The notes beneath the pieces were generated by a model. It did not search any database, was not told the DNA's origin, and worked only from the letters and a program-made list of their open reading frames with translations. Shown in pieces: positions 13,001 to 25,535 of a stretch of 64,000 nucleotides of DNA. Every line of letters begins with the position of its first letter. The first letter of the stretch is position 1. Where the stretch lies: NCBI GenBank assembly GCA_032191485.1, contig JAVDOI010000009.1, positions 23,206,343 through 23,270,342 on the forward strand, read 5' to 3'. The position numbers and the translations under genes were made by a program. This DNA is from Leptoclinus maculatus. Lineage: Eukaryota > Chordata > Actinopteri > Perciformes > Stichaeidae.

Positions 13001-15779
13001 CTGCCACATGGACAAAATAAACATGATCTGTCTACATGATGTGAACACTGACCTCTCCATCCACTTCTGTGATAACTTTGAACTATTTCATACCACCGTT
13101 GTTAAAATAAGCTCAAAACACAGCCGGTGAATTATTTTAAACAGGATAAACAGTGTCGGTGTAACATTACCTGAGCAACTTATAAAGGTCATATTTACAA
13201 TGATGTTGTCAGTGTTATGGAGTGAGAACAAGGGGGGGGGGGGGGGGACTCTTCAGTGAGAAATTATATATTACAAAATAACACTGATTAGTGATGCAAC
13301 AAACCTGTGACTGCATACTATATATATTATGGGGTATGCATCGAGTAAAACTTGTATTTTCTTACAATGACTGTTCAAACTAATCGGTTTCTATAAACAT
13401 TTCTATTTTCCAATAAGAAAGCAAAACCACATTCACACCATTCACTATAGAGTATAAACTCATGTTCTAGTGAGGTGAGTGTTAACTGACTTTAACATGT
13501 TATCAGCAACCACACTGACGCACTATCAATGTGTCAACAGCACCTGATAGGCAGGGAACAACGTATTTAGGAACCATAGCATACATTTTTAGGACATTTG
13601 AAGAAGAGATGCATCGATCGCAATTTTCTTGGCCAATTTCCAATTTTTTTTTTAAAAGTCTGAACAGGTGATTCTGATTTTCTTTCTTTCTAAGAACTGT
13701 AATTGACAGCATGTAAAATATTCTTATTTGAAAAAAATTGAAATTAAACTGTATGTTCATAGTAAAACATTAACTATTAAATCACTTTTTAAATACCTTG
13801 TCTCAATCTAACTCAAACAAATCTCAAAATAAACATACTCCAGGTTACTGGACAAATAAAATAGTGTGTGTGTGTGTATCTATATGTGTGTGTGTGTGTG
13901 TGTGCATGGCTGTGACTCTACTGTCTGTCGCTTTGAGCGGGATGTAAGACCATCATGCGTGTGTTAATATGAGCAGCAAAGAAATCGGGCATACGAGAGA
14001 CCGATCATTCCAACCTATGGCTGATCAACGGGTACATCGTACTTACAGCCATACAGCAGAGAGCAGTCAGGACTCCAGAGAAGAAGAAGCCGGCTCCTTT
14101 GTGCTGGTTTGTTCTGGATCTGCCCAAGTTGTCACCGAACCTAAACACACGTAGAGATTCAATGGAAGGCAGCTCTTTGAATGTATCAAATACAAGTGAA
14201 CAGATCAGACACAAGGCGAGTTCATGGGGATAGGGTCAGCACTGTCAAAGGGATCTCTGTTTGACTTGCATTGTGGGTAATGTATGCACCAGGTTTTGAC
14301 AAGGAAGAAGGCTGCATGGAATTTAAAAAATCTATTTTTCTATGCTTTCTGTAGTAAACAGTCCATCGTGAGTCTGACAACGCTGTAGGAGTGCAGTGCT
14401 AAATTGATGGAGTACTCTTTTCGGTGTATACTAAGCTGACTGCTCCAAAGCTTTACACCAAAACAACGTTCATCACATTATACTGTCCTACCTCTGGAAG
14501 GCCAGCAAGCTCCGGGAGATTTTGGGGTTCGCCTGGATCTCTGCTCTCCTCCGCTCAACGACCTCACTGAACAGCTTCTCAGTTGCATCCCTAGAGAGGA
14601 GAGCATTAAGTTAACCCGTGCAATTAGTAGATGAAAGGGAAATGCTCAGGGGCTTTTCCTTTAGCATCGACCAACCTAGTTCATGCTCCACAGCCATGTT
14701 GAGAAAAATGTATAGTTAGTCTGCTTTGTGTTTGAAACAGTTTAATTACTAGACAAGTGAAAACACCCTAATAAAGTTGTTCCCTTTCCCAGACTAATGT
14801 CCGTTACAGTGTACAAATATAATCCCAACTTCTAAACTTATATAGCATAACTTTGCCATATTCATATCTATTTCTTATAAACCTCTTTACAGCAGCATTT
14901 GTGTCTGATGGCCACAGCTGGCTTCTTCTTAAAGTAAAAAAGGAAATGATTTTGCCGACATTCAAATGTTAATACAAACATATGTTTCTGCCTCACTGAT
15001 TGAAGTAGCTGTGGGCGGTCATTTCTAACACCAACTCCATACATCCGAGTACATTCTTCCATCGTGATCTTTTCTTCCTTCTACTCTCTAAATTCCTGAC
15101 CAATGAACTAAAGATATTTTTAAGTGTGTGACTTTTGTTCACTGTATAAAACAAAAACAGTGTTATCTTGGACCAGATGCTGGAAGGGAAAGTCTGACGC
15201 AGGTTATGTGGAGCATACGTTGCACTGTCTCACTCATCATTCATTAGGCAGACAAGCCAGCAGAGCGGCAAATCCAGCATATTGGATCAGCACAAGTATC
15301 ACAAAATGTAGAATGATACCCAGCCCTCAACTCATGGAGGTGTATTTGAACAACACCTTGTCACACACACAGGTTTTTTGTCAGTGGGTCTCTGTTCTCT
15401 ACTGTACGGGAGAGAAATGTGAACACTGCAGTCAGAAAAGCAAACATTCATTCCCTGATATGGTCTGGCTGTGAAAGGCATACCTCAGCAGTATGTTGAT
15501 TTTAGGAAAGCCTTCCCACTTCTCCCGGCACTCTGGGCACTCGTTCTTGTGAGAGGACTCCCACCACAGAGCCAGACAGTGGCGGCAGAAGTTATGGCCG
15601 CAGGTCAAGGTGGTGGGGTTCACCAAGATGTCGTAGCAGCAGTGGCATGAGAACTCGTGTTCCGAGATGTCGGTGGTGGTGGAGGGCTTCGACTGAGGAG
15701 ATTCAGATAAGTGAGGGGGGGCGTCCATTGATGCTTCCAGACCATCGTCGGATGAATCCCACTCCATGTGGTGCAACAT
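10054..15779 (-). CDS. bfar: Bifunctional apoptosis regulator, E3 ubiquitin ligase
   Basis: BFAR is an ER-anchored RING ubiquitin ligase that restrains apoptosis and acts in ER stress. Coding exons: 15779-15484, 14590-14492, 14140-14047, 12288-12116, 11932-11788, 11632-11453, 11064-10868, 10246-10054. They sum to 1377 bp, 458 residues (human 450). The C3HC4 RING uses Cys45, Cys48, Cys60, His62, Cys65, Cys68, Cys81, Cys84 and continues ECREKWEGFPKINILLR. A membrane segment follows (GFFFSGVLTALCC, about 147-172), then a SAM domain (about 182-250, HWAPEEVLSWLEHLGPWAQLY), PPQNLWEYK, and several C-terminal membrane segments (SPRLTLFYLYLFDYSETFLP; NCLFYWALYFSPIINIDLVV). The stop is TAG at 10056-10054. 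The first ATG in the RING exon (15779) is chosen as start because the upstream exon carries an in-frame TGA. A second in-frame Met is at residue 5. Confidence 0.95.
12935..12963. repeat. (CA)n microsatellite in bfar intron
   Basis: About 28 bases of CA repeats, followed by imperfect CACA-rich sequence, in the long intron between the 14140-14047 and 12288-12116 exons of bfar. The same intron has a run of 17 G near 13232-13248 and a (GT)n cluster at about 13863-13904. No other feature was found in it. Confidence 0.8.
13863..13904. repeat. Interrupted (GT)n microsatellite
   Basis: Two GT runs separated by ATCTATAT, within a bfar intron. Confidence 0.85.
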
Positions 15780-15787
15780 ATCCAAGT

Positions 15788-17292
15788 CTGAGTAAGAGGA
15801 GCAACAAGGTCACAAAAGAACTACATGGAGAAAGTATCAGAACTTTAAAGTATGTGTACAGTCTCTAAAAGCGTCTCAGAGACAACTGACTAACAGCCCT
15901 GAAAGTTCTTCACTGCTCTACTACACAAAGATAGTGTAACTTCAAATGAACACAGACTTGTTTCCTGTGATGGATTTGACAACTCCAGCAAGTTTCAAGA
16001 GTGTGTATATGATTTCAATGCCATACGGAATTTAAGGTTTTCATTGGGTTCAGGAAATTTGCAAATTACAGTTTGTGTAACGGCTTGATTTGTTGCATAA
16101 TAGATCTTATTTCCTTAGCTCAGTTACACATATATCATTTTGCAATTTCAAACATCATCTAGTAGCATTAGAAAACAACAAAGGAAGTATTGCTAATCCC
16201 ACCTGAAACCGGTTTGGACAGATTATTACTAAATGGATTGCAACATACCTAAAAGTATGCAAGAGTGCAATCATAATTCAATACATCATTTATCAGTTTG
16301 ATGCGATATTAAGATCACAGAGCCCTAATCTTCTGAAAATAAAGCCTCAAAGAAGCCAACTGACACAAGACGGCCTGTACTAATGGAGACGTTGATCTAT
16401 TAAGTTTGGCTGAACAGACAACAGGCTCAATATGTATCACACGGAGATTTAAATCCTTGATGTCAACATAGTACAAACTATGTTGACATCAATAATTTTG
16501 AACTAAATGTACAGACACAAGGCAAGTTCATGGGGATTACATCATCACCGTCAAAAGGATCTCAGGGAAGAGGAATGTATAGAATAAAAATGACACAAAT
16601 TTCAAATCTTAACTAAATGGCCCATTTGAGAAGTTGGAACCATAAAAGCTTTGTTTTGGTATCAAAAACAAACGATCATCAAAAGAGAACTCCTCATATG
16701 TTTTCTGTATCTAGCTAGTAAACTAACTTTTACTGGAGTAAAAAGTACAGTATTTCCCTCATTGAAGTGTTGTGGAGTAGAAGTAGAACGTGGCACGAAA
16801 AGAAAAGACTCAAGGAACGTTTAAGTACAAGTAACGTTACCTTAAAATTGTACTTATGTAACGTTACAGGTACTTGAGTAAATGTATCTAAGCTACTTAG
16901 TTAGATGCTTTAGCTTTATATAACAAACACTGAGTTGGTCAGGACCGTTACTTTAGACACTGATAACTAACATATAGTTACACATATATGCGTGTGTGTG
17001 TGTGTATAGTTACTTTGATAGCAGCTAACGCTACCTTAGCTATCACATTCTGCTCTGGGCGTTAGCTAGCTGTCCTCTGTAACTAACGTTAGTTAGCTAG
17101 TCGTTAGCTACTTAGCAGCTAGTTAGGTCACGACACGTAACGTCACTGCTCTATAAAGCAGAAATAACAGGTACATTATAAATCATTCGCTTTAAGACTG
17201 ATGTGCTAGTTAATATGCCAGCAAAATGATAGCTAACGTTAGCATAACAACTAACGGTAGGAAGGTAACTGCTGGTCAAAGTTTTACCTTAC
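15788..17292 (-). other. First intron of bfar
   Basis: Intron between the probable noncoding first exon (donor G|GTAAGG at 17293/17292) and the RING exon (acceptor CAG before 15787). It holds a reverse-oriented copy of the dispersed teleost repeat at about 16720-16900 and a stretch rich in GCTAACGTTAGCTA-type words at 17020-17290. No coding exon was recognised. Confidence 0.55.
16720..16900 (-). repeat. Copy of dispersed teleost repeat, reverse orientation
   Basis: AAAAGTACAGTATTTCCCTC, GTGGAGTAGAAGTAGAA and GGTACTTGAGTAAATGTATC are the reverse complement of the pieces seen at 17790-18005. It lies in bfar intron 1. Confidence 0.55.
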
Positions 17293-17590
17293 CTCAGGAA
17301 TGGCCTTTGCTGGAGGATGACATAACGATGTGGTTAAAATAACTCAGGTGTGCTTCTCGTAAAATGAACATTAAATCAAACGTAAATATTCAGCTCGAGC
17401 AGCTGTCGCCATGGCTTCGACTCCGCGATGCTATGGAAAAGCCCCCTACGCACACGTACACGCGCACGTCCGCATGCGGGTATACCTTGATACAGCGCTC
17501 GTCATCGTCATATTGGTCACGCGCTCACCTATCCCCGCTGCCTGGAGCGGACGAGGACGGAGGAAGAAGATGTCGTCCGTAGCCTTCCTC
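17293..17590 (-). promoter_or_regulatory. bfar promoter and noncoding first exon region
   Basis: A GC- and CpG-rich block (ACGTACACGCGCACGTCCGC and neighbours) upstream of a good donor at 17293/17292. The exon reads, in transcript order, a short open frame MSSSSKGHS then TGA, and one base later the donor. The transcription start is not visible from sequence; a CpG-type dispersed start between about 17350 and 17580 is likely. Confidence 0.5.
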
Positions 17591-17789
17591 GCGTGATGTT
17601 GTGTAAAACCAGCTGATTTTTCAGACATGTGGCTTTTTTTAAAGCGGCTTCAGTTCAAAGTTCAGACCAGATTACGTCACTGAATATCAGATTCTGGACT
17701 GAAGCGTGAAGGTATTCGCTAATAACAAAACAGTAACCTATTAACTTACACGTGGGCTCTGCGGGTACAGGATGGACCATGATTCATAT

Positions 17790-18005
17790 CAGTGGTGGGA
17801 AGTGCGTTTACTCAAGTAATGCACTTTAGTACACATTTTAGGTATTTGTTCTTATGTTTGAATTTTGTTGCTACTTTATTTGTGTACTCCACTATGATTC
17901 ACAGCGGAATATTGTACTTATTATTTCACTACATTTTATTGGACAATTTAAGTTACTAGTTACTTTTCAGATTAACGAGTAAAAAGTACATTTCCCTCTG
18001 AAATG
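17790..18005 (+). repeat. Copy of dispersed teleost repeat
   Basis: GTGGGAAGTGCGTTTACTCA, then TTTGTTGCTACTTTATTTGT, GTACTCCACTATGATTCACA and ACTAGTTACTTTTCAGATTA. This is the best preserved copy in the window of an element very frequent in percomorph genomes. I cannot assign its class with certainty. Confidence 0.65.
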
Positions 18006-18044
18006 AATTGGAGTATGACTCAGAAGTAGGCTATAAAGCTGCAT

Positions 18045-18310
18045 ACAATGGAAATCCTTTATTAGTCCCGCAGTGGGGAAATTTACAGGATTTACAGCAG
18101 CATAGTAGATAGTACAAACAAGAGACATAGTAAAAAAAATACGATCAAAACCAGTATTATAAATAAGTATTAAAACAGTAAAGAATATTAAAAAAGTAAA
18201 AAATCCACAATAACTACAATATTATATATACAGACAGAATAATTGCAGTATTACACAGTATTTATATTGCACAGATGTTTTAGTGTTGTGTGGTCTACTG
18301 GGAGCATAGC
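18045..18310 (-). repeat. Retroelement 3'-end-like repeat
   Basis: ATGGAAATCCTTTATTAGTC, CCGCAGTGGGGAAATTTACA, TTACAGCAGCATAGTAGATA and an A-rich, internally repetitive tail of AGTAAA/TAAAA words. The family is common in teleost genomes. It is non-coding here. Confidence 0.5.
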
Positions 18311-18674
18311 TCGTTGTGCAGAATTTAAGTAAATGTACGAAGTCACGTTCCACCACTTGCACTTTATTGCCCAACTTGGGTGTCTTCACTTTTTACTGGT
18401 TTGTGGTAAAATGACTTCTGTCAGTATTTACATGATTTACTCTACGCTGTCCACTAGATGGCGCTGTGGGCCTGACCCTCCCATCACAGACCGGAACCGC
18501 TGCAAAGAGGAGAAAAAAAAAAAACACAGAAGAAGTGGTGTCGCAAAATAAACGGGATTAGAACGTAGAATTTCGTTGTTTTTTCTCTTTTAACTAATTA
18601 TTATTTTTATTATTTTTATTATTTATGTTTTAATCATTTAGAACAGTGATGAAACGTTTACTCTGAAACTGCAC

Positions 18675-18780
18675 ACTTCCGGTACAGTAGGTGGCGGTAT
18701 GCACCTATTCAAGTTGGTTGCGATCCGCCAATCAAATTAGAGAAAAAGAAGAAGAAGAAGAATAAGTGGTGGTGTCGCAA
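18675..18780 (+). promoter_or_regulatory. Putative promoter of zinc-finger gene A with (GAA)n repeat
   Basis: ACTTCCGG (an ETS/GABP-type site, 18675-18682) is followed by GTAGGTGGCGGTATGCACCT, GCGATCCGCCAATCAAATTA and a (GAA)n run. This is about 130-240 bases before the predicted start codon at 18912. The element with GGTGGCGGT and a GAA tail recurs at the promoter of the glucosidase gene. Confidence 0.4.
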
Positions 18781-18911
18781 CTAGCTAGCACAGGCAGTTA
18801 GTAGTTCATGACGGGCTGCTGTCACCCAGAATAACGCAACACTTTAGCTTCGTTCACTTTTCACCCTGGTTTTCTTATGACATCCTTCAAACCCGGCGAC
18901 AACATCGCATT

Positions 18912-21900
18912 ATGTTTGAGGTACCTGCGTATTATTGTGCAGTTAACTGTCGTTTGCTGGGATTTGGGATGTAGCGTAACTGTTATAGTTAACTGACGTT
19001 AGCTAGGTAGACGCGTCTCGTTAACCTGGTATACAGATGAATACGTAATAACTATTACCTTGTTATGTGACAGTGGATTAAACATTAAAACACAGTTCAA
19101 TCCCACATTTAACAACAGCTTCTAAATGTTGTCAGAATATTGAGTGCTATGCTACGTTAGCTAGTGACGTTTGTTATTAAACTAACGTTCAGTAACATGT
19201 ACAACTTAACGTTAATCATTTATGCTCCCACAGCTTGTTACTTGTCCAAAGTGTTGTTAAAGAAAATAATAAGTCAGATAGCTCACGGTGCGAGGAATAA
19301 TTCTAGCTAGCATAACACAACGGAGAAGTTGTATTATTGCAATCATGCATGTAAGACTGGTGTCACCTGTGTGAACGAGCCATCATCCGTTAAAGGGCTG
19401 CAGAAAACTACTGTTTTAGCATTATGTTTGATCCACAGTATGCTTATGTAAGCAGGCCAAATGTTGTCTTTCTTCTCAGTAAAATGACACAAATAAACGA
19501 CAAGAATTTAATCTTTTTAATAATTCCCATTAAATAGAATGAGAAAAGGAACTGAACTGCACCTTTAACTCTATCGATGTATAAATGTAGTGACACAGTA
19601 ATACACTGTACATCAGTGCACGTTGGTAATGTGTTCTGTATATGAAGGGGCTGATTGAGTTTGCATAGATGTGTTATACAGGTATGTGGCGATATAAGGT
19701 AACTGCAATGATAACATAGAGCATTATTATAATAATAAATACAAAAGCTGATGATGCATGAATATTGCTATAACATTAAAATGATCGTGTAAAAATTAGA
19801 ATAGTTTATAACAAGAGAATTAGCATTTTTTGTGCTGCTGTATATGACACCTCAGTACAACAGTCTCAAGAAAAATGGAACTATATAACCTTCATAAAGG
19901 TAGGATTTATTGATTATAACTCAGTGTACTTAATAAACTGCATACTTAAAAGTATAATTATGCGTAACAGTTAATCACTGTGTTAAGAAGGCACTGCAAT
20001 CCCACCATCGTCTGTAGGTAAGAGTCAGATATTAACCATAATATTCAGTTTTATATTAAATATTAAACCGATTCAGTAAATTAAAATAGAGCTTTAAAGC
20101 AATACATTTTTTTACATCTGCGTCCAAAAAACTAAGATTTTTTTATATAGAATTAATATATATATATAGAATTAAGAAAGTTTGTTCTCTGAATTATTTA
20201 TGCCTTATGAATCTTATATCATGGCTCCAGTAAACTTGAGGCGAATACTGTTTGCCTTCCTGCGTTCATTACTGATGTGTCTCCGTCTTTGCTTCTTAAT
20301 AGGATCCTGAACTCCAAGATCCGTTGTCGCTGAGTCTTAATGAGAACTATGACGACCAGAATTCGCCACGTCGTGATTCACAGAAAGCACCAGCGAGCCC
20401 TGACTATAGTTGCGACACACCAGAGATTCGAGTAATCATCAAAGAGGAAGAGGAAGGCTGGACTGTGAGTGAAAATCGTGAGTGGAAAATCTTAAATATC
20501 AGCATCACCTTGCTCGATGATGTACACACAAAAAAAAGACTTGATCATGTTTTTTCACATTTCTGTTTTACGCTTTGTCATGTTAAACACAGATGAGAGC
20601 GTCAGTTCAGAGGGAGAAGAGGAGGATTCTTCCGTACACTCTCGACATCCCGACCTCAAAGCGTGCGGGAAGGAGAGCTGCATTTCATACGGAGTGAAGG
20701 GTGAGCAGAGGGTGTATTCAGCGGAGACATGTTCAGAAGAGTCCGGAGGCCCCGCCCTCTATGGGCAGCAGACACACGAGCTCATGGACACGGATGAGAA
20801 ACCTGAGATATCCTGCATACGGGGAAAAGACAATGTGACTTTGCATCAGTGCAATAACACAGAGGAGAAACCCTTCTCCTGTCCAGCGCGCGAGAAGACC
20901 CTCAGCCGCAAAAGCAACGCAAAATCCAATCAGAGAGCACATGCCGGGGATGAGTGTCCTGCTCAAGACCAGAGCCTCGATGAACAACAATCCACCTCGA
21001 CGACAACAGAAGAGACCAAAAGATCAGCACCTTGCCAAACAGTATGCAACAATACTGTTTTCTTTAAGAAACATTCTGCAAACTTTAGTAATAAGAGTTG
21101 TGGTTTCATATGGTCAGCATCCGCTTGCTTTTATAATTTATTTGTTAGTAAAAAAAAAAGTTTTAGTTTCAAAGTCGGTTTAGATATTTGTATTATTCCA
21201 GCCAAATGAGAGAAACGTCCAAATCTGGTGTCACTACTTTTTTCTCACTGTGTTCTGTATTCAGGATTCTCCTGAACGTACGACCCTGATGTCACACAAA
21301 CTCAAGAGGGCATCTGCAAACTTAGAGGACCAAACGCTCCACTTGACTGTCAGACTGGAGGCAGGGGAGGAGGAGGAGGAGGAAGAAGAAGAAGAAGAAG
21401 AAGAACAAGATGAAGAAATTGGTGGTTTGATCAACTCTGATGGGGAAGTGGTTGAATGGGACGCCAGTAAGTGATTCAGCGCAGCATGTTGTTTCAGTTT
21501 CCCATAGAGATAAATTTGCTAAAGCACATTTTGAGTAGCTGTTAAAAATAGAGGACATGTTCAAATATTGCAACCAAATATTTATTTATTCAGTATTTTC
21601 CAAGTATTTGTACAGAGACTTAATTCTTCTATTTTCTGTCATCATTCTGTTCACGTTAACAGTCGAATGAGTGGTCACAACTCACAACATTAGTTTTGAC
21701 TTTATGTTTCTTGTAGAGTGCAGCTATTTATGTTGAAAGTGTGGAATATCAGTTGTCAACCTGAGATAACCATCTTTTTACAGGAGGCGGTTCTGACCGA
21801 GGCTCTGGCTGCAGAGAACGTCCTCAGCCCAGCAAGGTAATTTGTCTTCAGACACAATTTATACACGTTTTGATACAACGCCATAGATAAGGGCGGTCTG

Positions 21901-24900
21901 TTGATCCTTCTGATCGCATACACAGTAGACTGTAGCATATCATTACACTGCATTTAATACAATTCAACAGCTCCACATGTACAAGCTCCAGAATGACAAA
22001 ACAAGTTTAGTTAATATGTTCCCTGCAAAACCTGAAACCAGTTTGACTTAGTGGAAAGTAAGAAATGACTACATGAAAATGACTTTTAATGTGCAGCAGA
22101 ATTACTATCCATCCCTGAATGTTTTTATTTCTGACTGTCCATGCCGGCCACAAATGAGTGACTTTACAAAATGATTGGACAGCGTAACTTCTGCTTTCTG
22201 GTATATTTTACCGTTAAAGTTCAACATCAAAGTATAATTGTGACCAAAAGTTAGTTACCAGAGGAGAGAGTCTTGTGTATCTCACTGCAGGGAAGATAAA
22301 TTGGTGGTATTAACTAATTTAATAATAATAATAATTGTAATTAATAGACATCAAGACATCAGCCCCCACACACAGATAAGAAAAACAACACAGAATAGTT
22401 TGGATTACATTCTATAACCGCTACTATAAAATGCATTTGATCTCTGCTCTGTTTGCAGGCTTAAAGTGTGACTTTGGTGTTTTTCAACCCTATTTTCCAT
22501 ATTTTTATACGCTGCAGCCAGAAGCCGCTAAATGAGCTGTAATATAATCGCTCAGGGCAACTCCTCTCTGTTAATGGAGATCCACTAAAAGTGCTTGTTT
22601 TTACCACTGACAGGCTCAGATTGTTATTATAAGTGTCTGACAACATTACGGAAAGACAACCGAGAAATAAAACGTGTTTTTGTTTTCTTACCTCTCTTGA
22701 TCTGGTCGGTCTCGTTCTAACATCTCGCGTCACGTCCACATTAATGCTGAGCTTCGCTTTCTGTACTCCAGCACACAAACACCGTCACTCCTCTATCCAA
22801 CTCTCACTCACGTTTCCACCGTTGTCTTCCTGCAACGAGTCACGTGGCACAAAAACAAACGGACGGGGTCAAGCGAGGGTAAAGACAAACGGTTTATTCC
22901 TCTGTAGGTTCCTTTCCGCAATGTTGTCAGAGAATTATAGTGACAACCTGAGCCTGTCAGTGGCAAAAACGAGCACTTTTAGTGGACGTACGTTGACGGT
23001 GAGGAATTGCCCGATATGATTACATTGCAGCCACTGAATGTGTCTGCCATCTGCAGCACTCAGGACCAATACTGAACCAATTCCATGAGCCACTTAGAGA
23101 CACAACAACATGAGAAAATAGGTTGAAAAACACTGAAGTTACCCTCTTAAGTACTGTCACCCGGGGAGGCCGTTTCTGATGGTTTTTGATGATTATGATC
23201 ACAGGGTGTCGTCCAGTCCGAGTCTCAGCTGCAACGAGACTGCAGTAGTCCAACGCTCATCATGGAAGTTGTGTCTGTGGGGGAGGAAGAAGAAAGGGAA
23301 GAAGGGGAGGAGAAAGAGAGAGTAGTAAAGATGGCAGCGGTCTCGCCCGTATATCGTGGTAAACACAAGTCAAACGAAAACAATGACAAGTGTTCAGGTT
23401 GTAAGCGAGGGTCATGACTCGGTTGTCTTTTTGCACACACACGTTGGCAGGAAAGAGACTCAGAAGAAAGAAGAAGGTTCCGGATGTAACGGTGGTGTCA
23501 TTGGACGCCTCGGACACGGAGAAAGAAGTTCCTCCCGGTGAGTGAAGTGTTGGGAAGACGACAAGATTTTCATCATAATACACATTCTCAATATGGATAG
23601 AATAGAATAGAATAGAAGTTTCAGCATCAGTATAATAACTTTTTCTTTCCACGTGGCAATCTGCCGATTCTCTTTGTCACGAAGTCAAAAGAAGGGGCAG
23701 AAGAAAGATTTCTAAAGCTCCGGTGTTGTCTGGTGAGGACCTAGAGGCAGAGCCAGGAAGTGAGTGTTCTTGATGTGCTGTTGACGTGATCTTGTTTGCG
23801 TGTTATTGTTTTGTTGTAACAAGTCTTACCTCTTATCTTACCTGACAGTATCAAGGCGCACCCGAAGAAAGATAAATTTCCCGACCATCGTTGAATCAGA
23901 GGATTTGCACTCCAAACATGTCCGCCGGGTTGCTGGTAAGACAATAAATGATACGGTAGGGTATCGCTTTGATTTAGTTGACTCTGAATCCATTTCTGCG
24001 TGGTTCGTCGCACATTATTTAAGCAAGAAAACCAAAAACAGGTCTACATTAAGATGTGTATATTTGTGGGGGATCTGTTCAGTGGGAGGTGAGATAAATA
24101 CGGTAGTTACAGGAAGTTCATTAGAGGACGAGGAAACATTATTTCATCCATTTTCTGTCATAAAAAACACTCGAAGTTTCAGCCTCTCCTTTGAGCTCTG
24201 ATCTGCCGTATTGTAAATAACATAAACATGCAAACTTTAAGATTGATTTCCTAAGAAAATCACTGGTTCCTACAAAATTTTAATCTAATTTTGAACCAGT
24301 TCTCGAGACCCAACCCATATTAATATATCAGTTCAACATCTGTTTTTTTTGTTTTAGATTAAAGAAATAAACTTTATTTCTTATCTTTTACCAGCAAAGC
24401 GACCTTACAGAAGAAGGAAAGATACCAAACTATCTGCTGAGGGAGAAGGAAACAACACAAGTGTTTCTGCTGGTAAGAGCAAATAAAAAGGTCCTTATAG
24501 AGTTTATAACCAGCAGCTAATCCTCAGCAATGATCATTGCTTTAAGAAGTCTGTGTTTGAATTGTCTCATACCATGTTACCACATGGTTAGCTCAGCTTC
24601 ACCAGTGGGATAACTGGTAATGTAGGGCATAGGTCAAGTATTTCTGCACGACAAACCCGCTGCAGTGATCTATGAACTATGAGGAACTATTATTTGAGTG
24701 TGCACCTGCCTATAAGTCGAGATGTTGGACTCCAGTGTTAACTGAATGTTAACTGAAGCACTCGTCGGCGCAGAGAAGCCGCGTTACAGAACAAGAGCAC
24801 AAAGCGTCTTTGATGATCATCAGAAGCAGCAGTTACAGTCCAACCTGTTTTACTTGTCAGTAGGCATGACGGTGTAGCAAGAAGTGTAGCAGCTACTATG

Positions 24901-25460
24901 TTTTTGGGACTGCAGCAGAAACATGTCCCATGTCCCCATCTGCAGGACTAAACTGCTGCTGCGATTGTTTTCCCTTCCTTTACGTGTGTTTAGCACCTAG
25001 AAATATAAATAATACTTGAATAACAGAGCAAGTTGACAAGAGCTATTGCAACAAACTAACTAAGCTATTAAGCTAACTTTCTAATCATTTAGATTTTCAG
25101 CCCAACCCTCCTGTCATTTCTCCTCCTTTCTCCCCGCATAGGAAAGAAGCGCCCCGGCAGAAAGATGGTTCGTGCTCCAATAGAAATACCTCCGGAGCTC
25201 CTGAAGCAGCCCAAAGAGAAGATGGAGTACCACTGCTCCGTGTGCAGCAAAGAGTTCCCTCATGCCTACAAGCTGGAGAGGCACGGGCTGATCCACTCGG
25301 GAGAGAAACCTTACTGCTGCTCCATCTGTGGCCGGGGTTTCAACCAGAAGGGGAATCTCAAAACGCACTACAAAGTCCACTTAGGTGAGAGCTGTTACTG
25401 TACAGCTTAATCATCCAGATGGTTAACAACTATCTCCTAAAACAGCTGCCTCTCTGTTGT

Positions 25461-25535
<75 letters not shown>

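Larger units (their letters stand above)
17600..18660. other. Spacer between bfar promoter and zinc-finger gene A
   Basis: Mostly repeats: a dispersed teleost repeat (about 17790-18005), a LINE/SINE 3' end (about 18045-18310) and a short (GAA)-type element with GATGGCGCTG (about 18450-18555). No gene is seen. Confidence 0.55.

Noticed and set aside
15124..15474. 116-residue plus-strand frame
   Set aside because: Falls in a bfar intron on the opposite strand, has no motif, and splice-independent coding is unlikely here.
22461..23019. Two overlapping frames with similar translations (LSVVKTSTFSG, LSVAKTSTFSG)
   Set aside because: The similarity arises because both are read from the two arms of the inverted-repeat element, not from a gene.
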